Assembly: GCA_035388825.1 (NCBI GenBank)
Contig: DAOOQQ010000050.1
Location: 1 to 35,777, forward strand
Origin: MWAR01 sp035388825
GTDB taxonomy: Bacteria > Muiribacteriota > Ozemobacteria > Ozemobacterales > Ozemobacteraceae
Direction: 5' to 3'
Length of the DNA stretch: 35,777 bases
The translations under genes and the position numbers were made by a program. This document shows positions 1 to 7,775 of this stretch, piece by piece. The notes under the pieces were generated by a model that saw only the letters and a program-made list of their open reading frames with translations, searched no databases and was not told where the DNA came from. Position 1 is the stretch's first letter, and each line of letters begins with the position of its first letter.

Positions 1-149
1 TGGATCATCCCGGCGCCGAGGAACTGGCAACTGCCGGGATTGTGATCCGACGCGAACGCCCGGGCGATGATCGAGGCGGGACTGCCCGTCGCCGTCGCGT
101 CGGATCACAATCCCGGCAGTTGCCAGTTCCTCGGCGCCGGGATGATCCA
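1..149. repeat. Perfect 55-bp inverted repeat at window edge, probable assembly artefact
   Basis: Bases 1-55 are the exact reverse complement of bases 95-149, with a 39-bp centre (56-94). The right arm lies inside good hutI coding sequence. The left arm, read in the same frame, has a stop at 43-45 and does not continue the protein. This is the pattern of a fold-back chimera at a contig end, where the terminal bases are an inverted copy of nearby sequence. A genuine hairpin cannot be excluded from the sequence alone. Confidence 0.85.
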
Positions 150-399
150 GACCCTGGCGATGCTCCAGCTGCGGATGACGGCAGGCGAGGCGTTGATCGC
201 CGGCACCCTGCATGCCGCGCACGCCCTCGATCTCGGGGACGAGACGGGAGCGATCGAGATCGGCCGCCGGATGGACCTGGCGCTGGTCTGCGCCGACTCG
301 TGGCGTTCGATCGGATACCGGGCAGGTCAGAACCAGGTTCATACGGTGATCGCGAACGGCACCGTGGTGATGACGCCCGACGGGTTCGAGCTGGAGTGA
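46..399 (+). CDS. hutI: Imidazolonepropionase, C-terminal fragment
   Basis: Only the last ~115 residues are present; the open frame begins after the in-frame stop at 43-45, which lies in the probable artefact. The stretch LPVAVASDHNPGS matches the metal-site region of HutI (usually TDFNPGS). The C-terminal pattern YRAGQNQVHTVIANG, ending in the small beta-strand typical of amidohydrolases, also fits. HutI hydrolyses imidazolonepropionate to formiminoglutamate in histidine breakdown, in the cytoplasm. The upstream hut genes would lie outside the window. Stop TGA is at 397-399; aroF begins 30 bp later, so read-through transcription is possible. Another cyclic amidohydrolase is possible but less likely, because the SDHNPGS and YRAGQNQVH pair is specific. 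Confidence 0.8.
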   Translation, partial: SDANARAMIEAGLPVAVASDHNPGSCQFLGAGMIQTLAMLQLRMTAGEALIAGTLHAAHALDLGDETGAIEIGRRMDLALVCADSWRSIGYRAGQNQVHTVIANGTVVMTPDGFELE

Positions 400-429
400 T
401 CCCGTCATGATGACTCCGGAGACACAGCC

Positions 430-1455
430 ATGATCATCGTGATGGCCCCCTGGGCCACGGCGGATCACAAAAATAAAATACTTGATCACATACAAACGCT
501 GGGGCTCGATGCCCATCTCCTCCAGGACGAGTACCGTTCGATCATCGCCGTCATGGGCGACGAGCAGCCGGCCGTCGAGGCGACCTTCGAGACCTGGGCC
601 GGCGTCGAGCGGGTCATGCCCGTCCGGCAGCCCTTCCAGCTCGCCTCCCGCGAGTTCAAGCCCGAAAACTCCTTCGTCCGGGTGGGCGGGGATGTCGTTT
701 TCGGGGGCGACGAGATCCAGATCATCGCCGGGCCCTGTGCCGTCGAGGACGAAGGGACCGCGCTGGCGATCGCCGCGGCCGTCAAAGCCCAGGGCTGCAA
801 GCTGTTCCGGGGCGGGGCGTTCAAGCCCCGCACCTCGCCGTACTCCTTCCAGGGACTCGGCGAGGAGGGCCTGCGCATCCTGAGCCGGGTGCGGGAGAAA
901 ACGGGGCTGAAGATCGTGACGGAGGTGCTCGACGTGCACGAGGTCGATCTCGTCGCCGAGCATGCCGACATGCTCCAGGTCGGAACCCGGAACATGGCCA
1001 ACTACCGGCTGCTCAAGGCGCTGGGGGCCGTGCGAAAGCCGGTTCTGCTGAAGCGCGGGATGAGCTCGACGATCAAGGAGTTCCTGATGGCCGCCGAGTA
1101 TATCCTGGCAAATGGAAACCCGAACGTGGTGCTGTGCGAGCGCGGCATCCGGACATTCGAGAATTACACCCGGTTCAATCTCGACATCAGCGCGGTGCCG
1201 GCCGTGAAACGGCTGTCGCATCTGCCGATCATCGTCGATCCCAGTCATGCGACCGGGCAGTGGCGGCTCGTCGAGCCCGTCGCCCTCGCCGGGATCGCCG
1301 CCGGTGCCGATGGCGTGATGATCGAGGTGCATACAGAGCCCCAGCATGCCCTCAGCGACGGCAGCCAGGCGCTCAAACCCGAGCGTCTTCCGGGGCTTCT
1401 GGAAAAGATTCGCGGCATCAGCAGTGTTCTCGGCCGTCGCGCAGCATTCGGCTGA
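430..1455 (+). CDS. aroF: 3-deoxy-7-phosphoheptulonate synthase (DAHP synthase)
   Basis: A 341-residue protein, the usual length for the Thermotoga-type (AroA-beta) DAHP synthase, which condenses phosphoenolpyruvate with erythrose 4-phosphate as the first step of the shikimate pathway. Residues 1-68 look like the ferredoxin-like N-terminal domain that gives feedback control in this subfamily. The TIM barrel follows, with GPCAVE (101-106, metal ligand Cys103), RGGAFKPRTSPYSFQG (127-142), GTRNM (185-189), LKRGMSST (207-214), CERGIRTFE (236-244) and VDPSHATG (269-276, metal ligand His273). GGAG lies 8 nt before the ATG. Codons 14-22 form an A/T-rich island (AAA AAT AAA ATA CTT) unlike the rest of the gene. 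The family call is secure; the regulation is inferred from the family. Confidence 0.96.
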   Translation: MIIVMAPWATADHKNKILDHIQTLGLDAHLLQDEYRSIIAVMGDEQPAVEATFETWAGVERVMPVRQPFQLASREFKPENSFVRVGGDVVFGGDEIQIIAGPCAVEDEGTALAIAAAVKAQGCKLFRGGAFKPRTSPYSFQGLGEEGLRILSRVREKTGLKIVTEVLDVHEVDLVAEHADMLQVGTRNMANYRLLKALGAVRKPVLLKRGMSSTIKEFLMAAEYILANGNPNVVLCERGIRTFENYTRFNLDISAVPAVKRLSHLPIIVDPSHATGQWRLVEPVALAGIAAGADGVMIEVHTEPQHALSDGSQALKPERLPGLLEKIRGISSVLGRRAAFG

Positions 1456-1473
1456 ACGGAGAGGGGGAAGGGC

Positions 1474-2049
1474 ATGACCGGTCACAAGTTCGATCCTCAG
1501 CATCATCACAAACTCGACAATCCCGAGCGGCTGAAGGTGTTCGATCCCGACGTCGTTCTTGCCGGTCTGAACCTTCCTGCCGGAGCGCATCTCGTGGATG
1601 TGGGCGTCGGGACCGGGTTCTATCTTCCCGCGCTCAGCCGTCTCGCAGGTGCCGCTGGCACCGTCACTGCCCTCGATACCGAGCCGGCGATGCTCGAACG
1701 TGCCGCTCACCGGATCCGGGAGCTTGCCCTGTCCAACGTGACGCTGCTCCGGTCCGCCGAAGACGAGCTTCCCCTCGAACGCGGGACGGTGGATTTCGCC
1801 CTTCTGGCGTTTGTCTATCACGAAGCCGAGAAGCCGGGAGCCCTGCTCAGGGAGCTCCGCCGTGTCGTCAAAGCCGGCGGCCGTGTCTGCATCGTCGAGT
1901 GGACAAAGGCCGAGCGAGACAAGGGGCCGCCCGCCGATCACGTTCCGTCGCTCGATGATATCCGGGAAGAGGCGGTGCAGGCCGGCTTCGTCGTCGCCCG
2001 GGTCGACCAGCCGAGCAGCTACTGTTACGCCATCCATCTGGCGTGCTGA
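1474..2049 (+). CDS. SAM-dependent class I methyltransferase
   Basis: A 191-residue cytosolic protein. SAM-binding motif I, VDVGVGTGFY, is at 41-50; the acidic end of strand 2 is Asp68 in TALDTE. A UbiE/MenG-like post-motif, LLAFVYHEAEKPGALLRELR, is followed by GGRVCIVEW. The N-terminal FDPQHHHKLDNPERL is often seen in small stand-alone methyltransferases with no assigned substrate. The gene lies 18 bp after aroF and has an AGGGGGAAGG ribosome site. The substrate cannot be read from sequence. Linkage to aroF hints at an aromatic or quinone substrate but proves nothing. Confidence 0.85.
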   Translation: MTGHKFDPQHHHKLDNPERLKVFDPDVVLAGLNLPAGAHLVDVGVGTGFYLPALSRLAGAAGTVTALDTEPAMLERAAHRIRELALSNVTLLRSAEDELPLERGTVDFALLAFVYHEAEKPGALLRELRRVVKAGGRVCIVEWTKAERDKGPPADHVPSLDDIREEAVQAGFVVARVDQPSSYCYAIHLAC

Positions 2050-2065
2050 CGGAAGGGCGCGAACG

Positions 2066-4537
2066 ATGTCGCTGACGCAGCCGGAAACCTCCCCCTCGAC
2101 ATGGGTGAAACGATTCCGGCTGCTGGAGGCCGGGATCACCCTCCTGTTTTTCGCGGCATTCACGGTGCTGTTGTTCTCGGGATCCCTCGACGGTCTCGAG
2201 AACCGGACGCTGGACTGGCGGTACCGGGCCCGATCCACGCAGCAGGCGAAGGCAAAGATCGCCCTGATCCTCCTGACGGACGAGTGCCTGACCCGCCTCG
2301 GGAGCTGGCCTCTTTCGCGATCACTGTATGCGAACGCCGTCGATCGGCTGGCCTCGGCGGGGGCGAAGGCGATTGCATTCGATATCATATTTGAAGACGT
2401 CTCCACGGGGGATCCGGCCGGTGACCGGGCATTCATCGAGAGCTGCGCCAGATACGGGCGCGTGGTGTTCCCGCTCGTCTTTTCGGAACTCCAGGTATTC
2501 GAGGATCCGGCCTCGCCTCCCCTTCTGATCGAAGAGGTGCGCCCCCCCTTCAAGGGGCTTGCGGATGCGGCTGCCGGCTTCGGGTATATCAATGCCGATT
2601 TCGATTATCTGAACCCGGATGGGGTCATCCAGAAGACGTTTCTTGTCCATCGGTATGAGGAGCGGTGGATCCCGAATTTCCCGCTGGCGGTGGCCGAGCT
2701 GCTGCTGGGAAGCAAAGCCGAGATCGGGGAGCGAGGCGTCTCGATCGGCGGGCGGCAGCTTCCCCTCATCGATCTCCCCCCCTGGAAGCCCGTCAAGAAC
2801 TCCTGGCATGCAGCCACCGGCAAGGCCGTGTACATCAACTACCTGGGTGAGCGCCTGAAAGAACCCTTCGCAACGGTCACCTTCGCGGACGTGGTGGAGG
2901 GAAACTACGATCCGGCCGTGTTTCGGGATGCCGTCGTGTTCGTGGGGCCCTCGGCCGTTGGGCTCGGCGACCTCCAGCTGAGCCCGCACGGTCTCAAGCC
3001 CGGGGTGATCGCGCACGCGAACCTGCTCGAGAACATCCTGGCCTCGAACATGCTCCGGGCCCCGTCGATCCCGTCGCAGACGGGCATCATCGGCCTGTTT
3101 GCGCTGGTGACGTTCGGCATCCTGTGCTGGGAAGGGGCATTCCTCGCTTCGACGGCCATTCTGGCAGCGTTCCTTGGCGGGTATGCGGGCCTCTGCTACC
3201 TGGTGTTTTTCCGCCAGGGGCTGATCCTGCCGATGACGATCCCCCTCCTGATGTCCGTCCTCTCCTACGTGGTCGTGCGGTTTGCCCAGCTGATCGCGAA
3301 TCTCCGCCGTGCGAACGCGATCCTCACCGACCAGAACATCCGGCTCGACCAGCAGGTCCGGGAGCTGATGGCCCTGCACGCGGCGGGCAGCCGGTTCCCG
3401 GCGATCCTCGAGATGAACGTCCTCTCGACCGAGGTCATCGGCAAGTTCTGCGAGTTGTGGCGTGCGGATGCCGGGCTGCTCGTCTACTTCGAGCCCCAGA
3501 CGGGCCAGGCCCAACCCCTCGGCCAGGTCGCGGGCAGCCGCGGGGAATCGTATATTCAAGAATATAGAAACGAGCTGGCCGAGAGGCTGAAGCTCGTCTT
3601 CGAGGAAAAACGGCAGGTCACCCTGAAAGATTCGCACCTGTATACGACGTATCTCCCCCTGCTTGTGGGCAGCCGGTGCTGGGGCGCCGTATGTCTCCAC
3701 GAGCCCCCGGCAGGCGGACCGCCCTGGCAGAGCGAATACTTCTGGACGACGCTTCTCGGCATCTCCGGCACGGCGCTGGAAAACGCCCGCCTGTATGAGA
3801 TGGCCCGCGAAGTCTCCCTGGCGCGCCAGGTCCAGGCGAGCTTCCTGCCCAAAAAGCCCCTCGAACTCAACGGCTACCGCGTCTTCGGCAACTCACGGCC
3901 GGCGACCCAGCTCGGTGGCGATTACTTTGATTACTTCATCGTCGACGAAAAATATCTTGTCGTATTGATTGCCGATGTCATGGGCCACGGCGTTCCGGCG
4001 GCGCTGGGCATGACGATCGTGAAAACCTCCGTCCTGCAGCGCGCGAAAGAGGGGTTCTCGATCGAGGCCCTGGTGAACACGATCAACGACACCCTGATGA
4101 ACAGCCAGGAACGCCGCCTCATGGTGACCGCCCAGTTCACCGTCATCGATACGGTGAAGCACGAGTCCGTGATCTACCACCGCGGCCACGTTTTCCCCTT
4201 CCGGAGAGCCCGGGACGGCACCTGGTCGCAGCATCGCTGCATCATCGCCCCCCCGCTGGGAGTCAGGAAGCAGGCGACGAACCCCGGAACCCCGGTCGAC
4301 ATCCTTCCCGGCGACCGCTGGATGTTTTACACCGACGGCCTGTACGAATCGCTCGGGGAAGGGGAGGAAAGCGAGATGAAGATCGCGGCTCTCCAGACAT
4401 ATCTTGGAACCCGGCCTCTGATTCCGATCACCGAAGCCTGTGCGGATTTCCTCGACCATCACCCCTCCTTCCTGACCGGGCATCCGCAGCCGGATGATTA
4501 CACCGTTCTGTTGCTCGAGCGCGAGCAGGGCGCATAG
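2066..4537 (+). CDS. CHASE2 sensor membrane protein with GAF-like and PP2C (SpoIIE) phosphatase domains
   Basis: An 823-residue protein. TM1 is at about 20-40. An extracytoplasmic CHASE2 domain spans about 45-335, with LDWRYRARS at its start and the NYLG region near 258. Three clustered TM segments follow at about 339-412, the standard CHASE2 arrangement, then a coil and a GAF-like domain (about 440-575). The C-terminus is a PP2C/SpoIIE serine phosphatase with GGDYFDYF (617-624), ADVMGHG (636-642) and a terminal PDDYTVLLL. Such proteins usually dephosphorylate an anti-sigma-factor antagonist in response to an external signal; no anti-sigma or antagonist gene is nearby. The start ATG at 2066 was chosen because GGAAGG precedes it and the upstream gene ends at 2049. 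Codons near 2380-2397, 3548-3571 and 3942-3968 are A/T-rich islands. Confidence 0.93.
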   Translation: MSLTQPETSPSTWVKRFRLLEAGITLLFFAAFTVLLFSGSLDGLENRTLDWRYRARSTQQAKAKIALILLTDECLTRLGSWPLSRSLYANAVDRLASAGAKAIAFDIIFEDVSTGDPAGDRAFIESCARYGRVVFPLVFSELQVFEDPASPPLLIEEVRPPFKGLADAAAGFGYINADFDYLNPDGVIQKTFLVHRYEERWIPNFPLAVAELLLGSKAEIGERGVSIGGRQLPLIDLPPWKPVKNSWHAATGKAVYINYLGERLKEPFATVTFADVVEGNYDPAVFRDAVVFVGPSAVGLGDLQLSPHGLKPGVIAHANLLENILASNMLRAPSIPSQTGIIGLFALVTFGILCWEGAFLASTAILAAFLGGYAGLCYLVFFRQGLILPMTIPLLMSVLSYVVVRFAQLIANLRRANAILTDQNIRLDQQVRELMALHAAGSRFPAILEMNVLSTEVIGKFCELWRADAGLLVYFEPQTGQAQPLGQVAGSRGESYIQEYRNELAERLKLVFEEKRQVTLKDSHLYTTYLPLLVGSRCWGAVCLHEPPAGGPPWQSEYFWTTLLGISGTALENARLYEMAREVSLARQVQASFLPKKPLELNGYRVFGNSRPATQLGGDYFDYFIVDEKYLVVLIADVMGHGVPAALGMTIVKTSVLQRAKEGFSIEALVNTINDTLMNSQERRLMVTAQFTVIDTVKHESVIYHRGHVFPFRRARDGTWSQHRCIIAPPLGVRKQATNPGTPVDILPGDRWMFYTDGLYESLGEGEESEMKIAALQTYLGTRPLIPITEACADFLDHHPSFLTGHPQPDDYTVLLLEREQGA

Positions 4538-4549
4538 GGGAGGAAGAAC

Positions 4550-5182
4550 GTGTTCGAGAAAATCAAGATCTTCGATTTCGGGACGGTCGCGATCGCGGGG
4601 ATCATTCTGTTCTTCCTGGTATTCCTCGGCTGGATCATTGCCGGACAGATCCTGCGACCGCTGTTATTCCCGACCATGAAAGAGGCGTTGGACCCGGCAC
4701 ATGATAAGAGCTACCGGCTGGTTCCGACGCTGCTGTGCCTGGCGGTTATCTACGGCCCCTTTGTCGCCGGCTTCTGGTGGGCCTGGCGGAAACCGGCGCT
4801 GTTCATGATCGAGCCCGACGGGGAATGGGTCATTCGCAACTTCCTCTATGTGCCGCTGCTTCGGGTGCCGGCAGGCCAGCCCAGGCAACTGGAGGGCTGT
4901 TTCCATCGTGAATACTACGAGGATTCGGAACGAGACTACTACGCCTCGGGGGAGGTGCATGTTTTGTTGCCCTCCCTGCCCGGGATCGCGATCCGAGCGA
5001 CCTGTGACGAACTGCCCGACGGCAGGCCGGATTTCTTCGAGAAGTTCGGGTATGCGACCGACACGCAGTTCCTCTCCGGACCTCATGAGGGGCTGATGAC
5101 TCCGATGCACACCTGGGGAGCCTCCGGTCCCGTCCTGCTTGCCGAACAACCCGTTGCCGGTCCTTCTTCCACCGCTCCCTGA
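4550..5182 (+). CDS. Hypothetical small membrane protein
   Basis: A 210-residue protein starting with GTG, preceded by AGGGGAGGAAG, 12 bp after the phosphatase gene, so probably co-transcribed with it. Two hydrophobic segments are visible: about 12-33 (IAGIILFFLVFLGWIIAGQI) and about 56-76 (TLLCLAVIYGPFVAGFWWAW). A soluble remainder of about 130 residues follows, with many acidic and aromatic residues. No known domain was recognised. Position suggests a partner of the CHASE2 phosphatase, but that rests on spacing only. Confidence 0.8.
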   Translation: MFEKIKIFDFGTVAIAGIILFFLVFLGWIIAGQILRPLLFPTMKEALDPAHDKSYRLVPTLLCLAVIYGPFVAGFWWAWRKPALFMIEPDGEWVIRNFLYVPLLRVPAGQPRQLEGCFHREYYEDSERDYYASGEVHVLLPSLPGIAIRATCDELPDGRPDFFEKFGYATDTQFLSGPHEGLMTPMHTWGASGPVLLAEQPVAGPSSTAP

Positions 5183-5262
5183 CCGGCAGAACGAACCTTT
5201 CCGCACCTCATCCCGTCTGGAACTCTGCTGGCCAGATGGCACCGATCTCTGTTCGGTTCTAT

Positions 5263-5306
5263 TCCATGAAATCTGTGTCATCTGCGACATCTGTGGATCG
5301 GTATCT
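5263..5306 (+). repeat. Dispersed CATCTG-type repeat, copy 1
   Basis: The intergenic stretch 5183-5415 holds no gene. At 5263-5306 it has an ATCTGTGTCATCTGCGACAT core followed by CTGTGGATCGG. Related copies lie at 10478-10516 (inverted) and 17983-18130 (an inverted pair). Reading through it gives the spurious peptide CVICDICG. The spacing of CATCTG units at about 9 nt marks all copies. Confidence 0.75.
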
Positions 5307-5379
5307 TGTCCCACTCGTTCTCTTCACTCTCCTCGAAGGGGAAGGTTCCCGGGGTACTCCGGGGACAGGGATTTCCGGA

Positions 5380-5385
5380 TATAAT
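5380..5385 (+). promoter_or_regulatory. Possible -10 element
   Basis: A perfect TATAAT lies 30 bp before the ATG at 5416. No TTG-like -35 hexamer is found 16-18 bp upstream, so the promoter is uncertain. Confidence 0.35.
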
Positions 5386-5415
5386 GAAAAGAAATCATCG
5401 AAGGGGCAGGGAACG

Positions 5416-6489
5416 ATGCGTTTGAATCGTCTTGCGATCCTGGTTTTGATCGGCATCATGAGCGGATTCACTCCGGCTTCGGCCGGCGAGTTCAAGGACT
5501 GGCTGAAACGCTCGAACGGAGAGCATTATCAGCAGGCCGGCCTCCAGATGGTCGACCCGCGGGGCGACGCGTACCTGATCCGTAAACTCGACCAGATTCC
5601 CTGGAAACTGCTGAAAACGCTCGTCGGCGGCTCGTATCCCCAGGCCGAGATCGAGAAGGAGCGCGAACTCGAAATGATCGAGACGGCGCAGAAGACGGGG
5701 AAGGAAGAAGCGAGCCTGAAGATCGGCCGGACGAAGCCGATCCACATCCCCCGCCTGATCAACGCGATCCATCGCGTCATTCTCGAACAGTATCCGGCCA
5801 TCACGCCCGTGATGGGGGAGGAGCACGACTGGTCCCCCGAGGCCAAACGGTATCTGTGGTACGGGTTCTGGCACCGGGTCGGCCGGTTCATCATCGGGAA
5901 GCAGAAGGAGTTTCCGACGCTGCTCTTCATGCGCTCGAAACTGTTCCTGCTGCTTGCCTGCGGCTGGACGTCCCGGTATGCCGTGACGGGCCGGGAGCTT
6001 GATCTCGAGCGGCGGCTGATGAGTTACCCCGACCGCGGGGTCCAGCTTCATGACCTGTTTCGCGAAAGTTATCTGCTGAACGGCGGGAACATGTACCTGA
6101 CGATGCTGACCGCCGAAAACATGCTTGCGAGCGATCCGTATCGTGTCGATCGCGGAGATTCGCCGCTGCAGCGCAAGCTGGCCTATATCCGGCACGACTC
6201 CCAGCCGCTGGGTGACAATTACGGAGCCTGGTACCACTTTTTCGGGATCGGCATGTACGGACTGATCCGGGCACCGTTCGTCGCCCGCGCCGTCGCCGAG
6301 ATCGAGAGCTTCGGCTCCCTGTTCCTCGAAGGCCGGGATCGCCAGGAAGACTATATCAATCGCTATGGGGCGATCTTCGGCCGCCAGCTCAACCGCCTGA
6401 TCGAGAAGGGGCTCTGGAAACAGCCGCTTCCGAAGGATGCGCGGTTCGATTACCTGCTGCCGGTGACCGAGAAAACCTTCAAAAAATAG
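5416..6489 (+). CDS. Exported protein of unknown function
   Basis: A 357-residue protein with a clear Sec signal peptide (MRLNRLAILVLIGIMSGF, cleavage after ASA near residue 23), so it acts beyond the inner membrane. The mature part is rich in Arg, Tyr and Trp (for example KRYLWYGFWHRVGRFIIG) and is probably mostly helical. No catalytic motif or family was recognised. The ATG at 5416 is chosen over upstream in-frame codons because it has a GGGGCAGGG ribosome site and begins the signal peptide; the upstream extension runs through a dispersed repeat. It has its own possible -10 element and an inverted repeat after its stop, so it may be a single-gene unit. Confidence 0.82.
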   Translation: MRLNRLAILVLIGIMSGFTPASAGEFKDWLKRSNGEHYQQAGLQMVDPRGDAYLIRKLDQIPWKLLKTLVGGSYPQAEIEKERELEMIETAQKTGKEEASLKIGRTKPIHIPRLINAIHRVILEQYPAITPVMGEEHDWSPEAKRYLWYGFWHRVGRFIIGKQKEFPTLLFMRSKLFLLLACGWTSRYAVTGRELDLERRLMSYPDRGVQLHDLFRESYLLNGGNMYLTMLTAENMLASDPYRVDRGDSPLQRKLAYIRHDSQPLGDNYGAWYHFFGIGMYGLIRAPFVARAVAEIESFGSLFLEGRDRQEDYINRYGAIFGRQLNRLIEKGLWKQPLPKDARFDYLLPVTEKTFKK

Positions 6490-6526
6490 CCCCCGTTCTC
6501 GCTCTCAGCGATACTGAATCCCAGAG

Positions 6527-6560
6527 ATCTCGCAGAGGTTCCAAGGCCCCTCTGCGAGAT
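6527..6560 (+). terminator. Terminator-like inverted repeat
   Basis: A perfect 12-bp stem (6527-6538 with 6549-6560, ATCTCGCAGAGG and its complement) and a 10-nt loop begin 37 bp after the stop at 6489. Only a short T-containing tail follows, so intrinsic termination is plausible but not strong. Confidence 0.5.
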
Positions 6561-6638
6561 TTCTGTGCGTTGTGGCCTGGAGAATTTCGTCGATGTGGAA
6601 CCGACGTGCCTGACGTCAGAGGCAGTCGGAACGGGGGC

Positions 6639-6667
6639 TTGTACGGTTCCGGCGGAACTGGTAGACT
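6639..6667 (+). promoter_or_regulatory. Sigma-70-type promoter for the lipoprotein gene
   Basis: TTGTAC (6639-6644), a 17-bp spacer and TAGACT (6662-6667). The -10 ends 44 bp before the ATG at 6712. The same TAGACT and the same distance occur before the gene at 10651, which strengthens an otherwise weak match. Confidence 0.5.
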
Positions 6668-6711
6668 GCAAAAAACCGGAACGGATTTTTCCCGGCAGGA
6701 GGTACCCATCG

Positions 6712-7713
6712 ATGAAACGTCTGCTGTGCGCTCTCTTGTGCGCTCTTCCCCTGCTCGTCGGCTGTGCGATGAACGACACCTCGAGCAGCGCCCCGACGAC
6801 GAAAACGACGCTCACCGGGGAACTGAAGCCGCCGGCCGTTGCCCCTGCCTTGATTGGCCAGTCACGCCGCGCGGCTGTTCGCTCCGGCTACAACACGGTC
6901 CTGCTCGACGATTTCGTTTCGAAAGGGGCCTGTCTGGTCAACGGGAAAACCGTTCCCTTCAGCCTCGACACGGGTACCGGCATGTTCAGGGTCTCGGGGC
7001 TCGAGCCCTATGGAGCGTATGAGGTGCGGTTCGATCTGGCGAGTTTGACCTTGCGCGCGACGAAGCCGTATCTGGGAAGCCAGATGAACATGGGGACCGT
7101 CGATCTGACTTCCACGGCCAAATCCCTTTTATATGAGGCGTATGGGGGAAAGGTCGAGGATGTGCAGGATTATGACATTCTCGCGGAGTATTATGCGCCG
7201 CTTGCCATCAAGCTGGCAGAGTGGGTTGCCGCCGACGGCATGACGCCGGCGATCTTCAAAGCGAACCTCGATAGCGAGCTCCTGGCCTTCGTCAGAAACA
7301 ATCCGTTGACGAAGGTATCCAAATTCACCGGAAACGACATGTCGGGCACCTGGACCGGCGCGGGCACGTTGTTTACGCTCACCAATACGGGATCGGTGGG
7401 GCACAAGGCATCCGTCAACCTGATCCTGACGGCACAACGTGAGAAGAATGTCTTGAACGGGAATGTCGACGTGCAGTTCGGTTCGACAACCGTCGAGAAC
7501 AAAGGCGGCGGCATTCCGATCAGCGGGAAGCGGGCGTTCACGGCCACCATCACGACCGAGGGGGAATTCTCGTTCGAGCTGTACAACGGGAACCAGAACC
7601 TCGTGGAGACATGGTTCTTCAAGCTCGACGAGACGGATGCCCTCGTCTGCACCGTGCGAAGCTCGGATCTTTCCGGCTTCCAGAGCGGGTCACCGATCAA
7701 ACTGCACCAGTAA
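6712..7713 (+). CDS. Lipoprotein of unknown function
   Basis: A 333-residue protein with a lipoprotein signal. Charged MKR is followed by a hydrophobic stretch and the lipobox LLVGC, making Cys18 the lipidated residue; Asp is not at +2 (Ala-Met follows), so outer-membrane sorting is possible. A Ser/Thr-rich linker follows. Residues around 50-130 look like a small beta-sandwich. The C-terminal third (from about 200) is beta-rich, with GTWTGAGTLFTLTNTG and repeated strands, resembling the lipocalin-like or secreted-domain style but not identifiable. The start is set by the CAGGAGGT site 8 bp upstream. It is alone between an inverted repeat and a bidirectional terminator. Confidence 0.82.
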   Translation: MKRLLCALLCALPLLVGCAMNDTSSSAPTTKTTLTGELKPPAVAPALIGQSRRAAVRSGYNTVLLDDFVSKGACLVNGKTVPFSLDTGTGMFRVSGLEPYGAYEVRFDLASLTLRATKPYLGSQMNMGTVDLTSTAKSLLYEAYGGKVEDVQDYDILAEYYAPLAIKLAEWVAADGMTPAIFKANLDSELLAFVRNNPLTKVSKFTGNDMSGTWTGAGTLFTLTNTGSVGHKASVNLILTAQREKNVLNGNVDVQFGSTTVENKGGGIPISGKRAFTATITTEGEFSFELYNGNQNLVETWFFKLDETDALVCTVRSSDLSGFQSGSPIKLHQ

Positions 7714-7730
7714 GTCGATTCGGAAACCAC

Positions 7731-7760
7731 ACGAGGGCGGTTCATGGGAACCGCCCTCGT
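7731..7760. terminator. Bidirectional terminator between convergent genes
   Basis: A 12-bp perfect stem (7731-7742 with 7749-7760, ACGAGGGCGGTT) and a 6-nt loop sit between the lipoprotein gene ending at 7713 (+) and the transporter gene ending at 7776 (-). The T-tails are weak on both sides. Confidence 0.7.
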
Positions 7761-7775
7761 TGCTTGCGGGGAGCC

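Noticed and set aside
1656..1670. Sigma-54-like TGGCAC-N5-CTGC
   Set aside because: It is inside the methyltransferase coding sequence, encodes conserved residues, and lacks a downstream start. It shows that GG-10-GC matches arise by chance in this GC-rich DNA.
5236..5415. N-terminal extensions containing CVICDICG-type peptides (also near 10500 and 18110)
   Set aside because: These peptides are translations of the dispersed CATCTG repeat; the real starts have ribosome sites and signal peptides downstream.
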